A DNA stretch of 36,623 nucleotides, taken from Rugamonas fusca (lineage in GTDB: Bacteria > Pseudomonadota > Gammaproteobacteria > Burkholderiales > Burkholderiaceae_D). The position numbers and the translations under genes are program-made. The stretch's first letter is position 1, and the number at the start of each line of letters is the position of its first letter. The DNA is taken from assembly GCF_014042365.1 (NCBI RefSeq), contig NZ_JACEZS010000038.1, forward strand, positions 1-36,623. Reading direction: 5' to 3'. Under the pieces are notes generated by a model that was given only the letters and a program-made list of their open reading frames with translations, had not been told where the DNA came from and ran no database searches. This document shows, piece by piece, positions 31,346 to 36,623 of this stretch.

Positions 31346-33622
31346 ATGTTCCAAATGTTTGGTTTTGGCGGCGTCAAATGCCCGCGCTGTGGGCACAAGA
31401 ATGACGAGCAGTCGGGCTATTGCGCCGATTGCGGCCTGACCCTGGGCGCCCCGCGCAACGAGCCCGTGTTGCGCGACAATCGCTGGATACCGGGCGACGA
31501 CGAACTGGCCGTGTATTTCGGCGTGCGCGCCTTGTCCGGCATTTTCACCAAGACCTTGCGCGTGCCGGCCACGGCCCGCGCTTACATCCTGCAGGCCGAC
31601 AAGGCCACGGAGGTGCCGCAGGGCGAGTACGAGATCGAAGGCTTTTTCACGCGCCTGAACCATTTGCTGCGCAACCAGCACGCGGAAATCCTCATCACGC
31701 GCAGCACGCCGCTGCCCGTGCAATTCGCGTTCGACGACCTGCACACGGCCGAGCACCTGAAGATCTCTGCCCGCTTCACGGTTGGCATCCGTATCGAGAA
31801 CGTGCCGGCCTTCGCCCAGCACTTCATGACCACGCCGGGCACCGTCACCACGCGCCACCTGCACGACCTGCTGGCGCCTTCCGTGCGCCAGCTGGCGGTT
31901 GAATTCGTGGGCGCCCGCTCGATGCGCGACATGGCCCACAATCCCGACTTGCGCGCCCAGCTCGACGAACGGCTGCAGGCGGCGCTCAAGCTGCGCCTGG
32001 CCGAATATGGGTTGGCCGTGGCGCACGTGGAAACGGCCGCCCTGCGGCACGACAAGTTTGACCATAACCGCGAACGCATCGGCACCCTGTGGCTGGTGGC
32101 CGACGAGCGCCACGTGCAGCTGGAACACGTCAAGCAGCTTGACCAGATCTACGACGACGAGGAGTGGCAAGCGATCTGGCGCGAAGAGCAGAAGATGCGC
32201 ACCCAGTACCGGCGCGCGGAACTGCGGCAGGACGCCAGCGTGGAAAAGGCCGAGCTGACGCTGCAGGAAGCGGAGCGGGTGCAGGCCATCCGGGCCCGCG
32301 AAGTGGACCTGTATGGCCGCATCATGGAATCGAAGACGCGCAAGGTGGCGCTGGAAAAGGGCGCCGGTACCACGCTGGCGGAACTGGAGCACGAGCTGGC
32401 GAAGAACCGCGTCGTGCGTGCCGGCGACGTGGCGGAGTGGGAGCACGTGCGCGAACTGGCCCAGATCAAGATGCGCACGGAACTGGAAATCGCCCAGCAG
32501 GAAGCGGCCGAACAGCGGCAGCTGGCGCAGCAGCGCTTCTCGCACAAGCTGCATCAGCAGGCCATCGAAAACCAGATCGCGCAGGCGCTGGCGATCGAGG
32601 ACGAGTCGCGCCGGCGCGCGGAACTGGCCCGTCTGCGCCAGCGCGAGGCGGAGGACAAGCAGCGCGAAGCGCAGCTGGAAGCGGAGCATCACCTGGCCCG
32701 CCACCAGGGCCTGGCGCTGGCCAACCTGGCGCGCCGCCGCGAGGCCGAGCGCATCCAGGAATGGGAAGACCAGATGCAACTGGCGCGCCAGCGCGAACTG
32801 CTGCGCGAGGATACCGTCAAGGATGCGTCGAACGCCGTGCAGGTGGCCGAGATCAGCCAGAAGATCGAGGACTTGCGCCGCACCGGCGCGCAGGCGGACG
32901 CCATCGCGCAGCACGAAAAGCTGTTGCGCACGATCGAGGCGGACAAACTGCATGCCCAGAACAACCAGGCCAACGCGCGCCAGGCCATGCTGGACCAGCT
33001 GGCCGTCGAAGAACAGCGCCAGGTGCTGCAGGAACGCGAGCGCGAAGCCCAGTGGCAGCGCGAGCTGAAGGCCATGACCCATGAACGCGACGAGAAGTTC
33101 GCGCGCTGGAAGGGGGAGTACGACATGCTGCTGGCGCGCCAGGCGCACGAGATCGCCCACGTGGAGGCGATCGGCAAATTGAGCGACATGGGCATGGTGG
33201 CCACGGCCGCCGCGCCCAATGCGCAAGCCCTGGCGCGCATCATGCAGTTGCAGATACAGGGCGGCATGACGCCAGAGCAGATCCAGTCGCTGGCCGCCGT
33301 GGTGGCCGCTGAGCACAGCGTCTCGCCGGCCGAAGCCATGCGACTGGCGCGTGAACAGGTGCAAGAGGAGCGCGCCCACCGCGATGCCGACATGGACAAG
33401 GACCGTCGCCACCAGCTCGACTTGCTCAACCTGCAGAACGCGGCCAGCGCCGTCGCGCTGACGACCCAGAGCCAGCTTGGGGTGGGCGTGGCCCGCGCCG
33501 GCGCGGGCGGCGCGGTGGCGCCGGTGCCGCAGGTGCGCTGCTGTCGCAACGGCCACCCGACGCGGCTGGACTCCCCGCAAGACAAATTCTGCGCCGAATG
33601 TGGCGTGCCGCTGACACCGTGA
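31346..33622 (+). CDS. Zinc-ribbon/SPFH/coiled-coil/zinc-ribbon scaffold protein
   Basis: This encodes 758 residues from the ATG at 31346 with a strong AAGGAG site. An N-terminal zinc ribbon (C12-PRC15 and C26-ADC29) is followed by an SPFH-like domain to about residue 245 (RFTVGIRIENVPAFAQHF, EYGLAVAHVETAAL). Then comes a very long charged coiled coil (about 250-600, EEQKMRTQYRRAEL...REAEDKQREAQLEAEHH). A helical region and a second ribbon follow (C733-RNGH737, C749-AEC752). SPFH plus coiled coil is the flotillin-like plan, but there is no membrane helix, so it may be a cytosolic or peripheral scaffold. It is followed after 22 nt by the kinase gene, a likely partner. Confidence 0.85.
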   Translation: MFQMFGFGGVKCPRCGHKNDEQSGYCADCGLTLGAPRNEPVLRDNRWIPGDDELAVYFGVRALSGIFTKTLRVPATARAYILQADKATEVPQGEYEIEGFFTRLNHLLRNQHAEILITRSTPLPVQFAFDDLHTAEHLKISARFTVGIRIENVPAFAQHFMTTPGTVTTRHLHDLLAPSVRQLAVEFVGARSMRDMAHNPDLRAQLDERLQAALKLRLAEYGLAVAHVETAALRHDKFDHNRERIGTLWLVADERHVQLEHVKQLDQIYDDEEWQAIWREEQKMRTQYRRAELRQDASVEKAELTLQEAERVQAIRAREVDLYGRIMESKTRKVALEKGAGTTLAELEHELAKNRVVRAGDVAEWEHVRELAQIKMRTELEIAQQEAAEQRQLAQQRFSHKLHQQAIENQIAQALAIEDESRRRAELARLRQREAEDKQREAQLEAEHHLARHQGLALANLARRREAERIQEWEDQMQLARQRELLREDTVKDASNAVQVAEISQKIEDLRRTGAQADAIAQHEKLLRTIEADKLHAQNNQANARQAMLDQLAVEEQRQVLQEREREAQWQRELKAMTHERDEKFARWKGEYDMLLARQAHEIAHVEAIGKLSDMGMVATAAAPNAQALARIMQLQIQGGMTPEQIQSLAAVVAAEHSVSPAEAMRLAREQVQEERAHRDADMDKDRRHQLDLLNLQNAASAVALTTQSQLGVGVARAGAGGAVAPVPQVRCCRNGHPTRLDSPQDKFCAECGVPLTP

Positions 33623-33644
33623 CGGAGCAGGAACACCACCTTCA

Positions 33645-35951
<2,307 letters not shown>

Positions 35952-35966
35952 ATGGCGGCCGTTGGC

Positions 35967-35995
35967 TGGGAATTTGGGTGATGAAGCTGTATAAT
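35967..35995 (+). promoter_or_regulatory. Candidate sigma-70 promoter of yjdM
   Basis: A perfect TATAAT lies at 35990-35995. The -35 position 17 nt upstream (TGGGAA) is poor. It places the transcription start about 40 nt before the yjdM ATG and separates this gene from the kinase cluster. Confidence 0.55.
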
Positions 35996-36038
35996 GCTGA
36001 TTTTTGCCGGCAGTTGCCCAATTTTTCAGGAAAATACG

Positions 36039-36383
36039 ATGAGCGCCTTACCTCCATGCCCCAAATGCCATTCCGAATACACCTACGAGGACGGCGGCCA
36101 GTACGTGTGCCCGGAGTGCGCGCACGAGTGGAGCGCGCAGGCGGCCGAAGCGGCTGAGGAAGGCGCCAAAGTGTACCGCGACGCCGTCGGCAACATCCTG
36201 CAGGATGGCGACACCGTCACCGTCATCAAGGACCTGAAACTGAAGGGCGGCGGCGGCACCGTCAAGGTCGGCACCAAGGTCAAGAACATCCGTCTGGTGG
36301 ACAGCGACCACGATATCGACTGCAAGATCGACGGTTTCGGCGCCATGAGCCTGAAGTCGGAGTTCGTCAAGAAAGTGGTGTGA
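36039..36383 (+). CDS. yjdM: YjdM/PhnA zinc-ribbon protein
   Basis: This encodes 114 residues, the usual length, from the ATG at 36039 with a CAGGAAA site. An N-terminal zinc ribbon (PPCPKCHSEYTYEDGGQYVCPECAHEW, two CxxC pairs) is followed by the family core GNILQDGDTVTVIKDLKLKG, GTKVKNIRLV and DIDCKIDGFGAMSLKSEFVKK. Formerly called alkylphosphonate utilisation protein PhnA, it is not needed for phosphonate breakdown and its role is unsettled. A hairpin terminator follows. It looks independent of the upstream cluster because it has its own TATAAT promoter. Confidence 0.95.
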   Translation: MSALPPCPKCHSEYTYEDGGQYVCPECAHEWSAQAAEAAEEGAKVYRDAVGNILQDGDTVTVIKDLKLKGGGGTVKVGTKVKNIRLVDSDHDIDCKIDGFGAMSLKSEFVKKVV

Positions 36384-36424
36384 TCAGCAAGTGAGGGGCG
36401 GCCCGCTGCCGCCCCGGCACGATT

Positions 36425-36450
36425 ACGGCGGCCCGCGGGCCGCCGTTTTC
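36425..36450 (+). terminator. Rho-independent terminator of yjdM and intron insertion site
   Basis: A perfect 11-bp inverted repeat (acggcggcccg, 36425-36435, with its complement at 36436-36446) is followed by tttcattt. Five bases later a group II intron 5' end begins, matching the habit of group IIC introns of inserting just behind terminator stems. Confidence 0.85.
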
Positions 36451-36455
36451 ATTTG

Positions 36456-36623
36456 GTGCGCCCAGCATGGGCGCACTCCTGTGGGTGCAAGTCCCGCCGC
36501 GAGCTGACCCGTCGTTCGGGCGGGCGCGGCATGTCGGACGTGGTGGAAAGACTACGATCTTATATGCTGGGCTGGAAAGGGTATTTCCAACTGGCGCAAA
36601 CGCCCAAGGTTTGGCGTACTCTC
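36456..36623 (+). mobile_element. Group II intron remnant, internally deleted, 3'-partial
   Basis: The element begins with GTGCG, the bacterial group II 5' consensus, in a perfect 9-bp hairpin (gtgcgccca/tgggcgcac, 36456-36476), followed by gtgggtgcaagtcccgcc of domain I type. After only about 40 nt the sequence becomes the C-terminal (maturase) part of an intron-encoded reverse transcriptase. Domains I-III and the reverse transcriptase, normally well over 1.5 kb, are missing between these points. The element runs off the window end. Confidence 0.75.
36498..36623 (+). pseudogene. Group II intron reverse transcriptase/maturase fragment, partial
   Basis: The frame reads ELTRRSGGRGMSDVVERLRS and then YMLGWKGYFQLAQTPKVWRT up to the last base. 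The second part is the signature of the maturase domain (GWKGYFxLAQTP) of group II intron-encoded proteins. The finger/palm reverse transcriptase domain that should precede it is absent. An ATG at 36531 could start a short product, but it would not be active. The rest lies beyond the window. Confidence 0.8.

Overview
The window is GC-rich DNA that reads like a betaproteobacterial chromosome. The H-NS-type protein with a TWTGRGRAPKWL tail, the AzoR/pirin/OYE set and overall protein character suggest Oxalobacteraceae (Janthinobacterium, Massilia or Duganella type). That assignment is inference from gene content only. No rRNA, tRNA or CRISPR array was recognised.

Left end (1-3868, + strand): a secretion operon that looks like a divergent Fap functional-amyloid locus. 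It holds a Gly/Ala/Asn-rich protein (5' end outside the window), two small secreted proteins that share a C-terminal 'QNSG' motif with it, a C39-type cysteine peptidase (FapD-like), and a coiled-coil plus beta-barrel outer-membrane protein (FapF-like). The barrel gene is frameshifted by an exact 20-bp tandem duplication.

Middle (3955-23366): mostly ordinary accessory and housekeeping genes. They include a periplasmic metallo-beta-lactamase-fold hydrolase; an ArsR regulator with an Old Yellow Enzyme reductase; a SugE/Gdx exporter; two stand-alone periplasmic solute-binding proteins, one paired with an MFS exporter; an AstE/AspA-type deacylase; pirin; AzoR with a divergent LysR regulator; phosphatidylserine decarboxylase; an H-NS-like protein; a Lon-N domain protein; an EamA transporter; a DUF1294 protein; trpS; an HD hydrolase; CheW; an RNase HI-like protein and a YXWGXW-repeat protein. 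Upstream of trpS lies a 16-codon reading frame with tandem Trp codons, followed by mutually exclusive hairpins and a terminator. This is a candidate Trp attenuator controlling tryptophanyl-tRNA synthetase, and its predicted transcript may be leaderless.

Right end (23568-35951, + strand): an array of seven large genes that appear to work together. They encode a penicillin-binding transpeptidase with a very large unrecognised N-terminal part, an HTH-ended protein, an unknown protein, an SPFH-like protein, a duplicated Lon-protease-fold protein, a zinc-ribbon/SPFH/coiled-coil/zinc-ribbon protein, and a Ser/Thr kinase fused to a coiled coil and an FGE-sulfatase fold. Short gaps and overlaps in the last six point to one transcription unit. 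The mix of kinase, membrane-microdomain scaffold, protease fold and peptidoglycan enzyme is the best candidate here for an undescribed system. A YjdM/PhnA zinc-ribbon gene with its own promoter follows, then a terminator with an internally deleted group II intron inserted just behind it, running off the window end.
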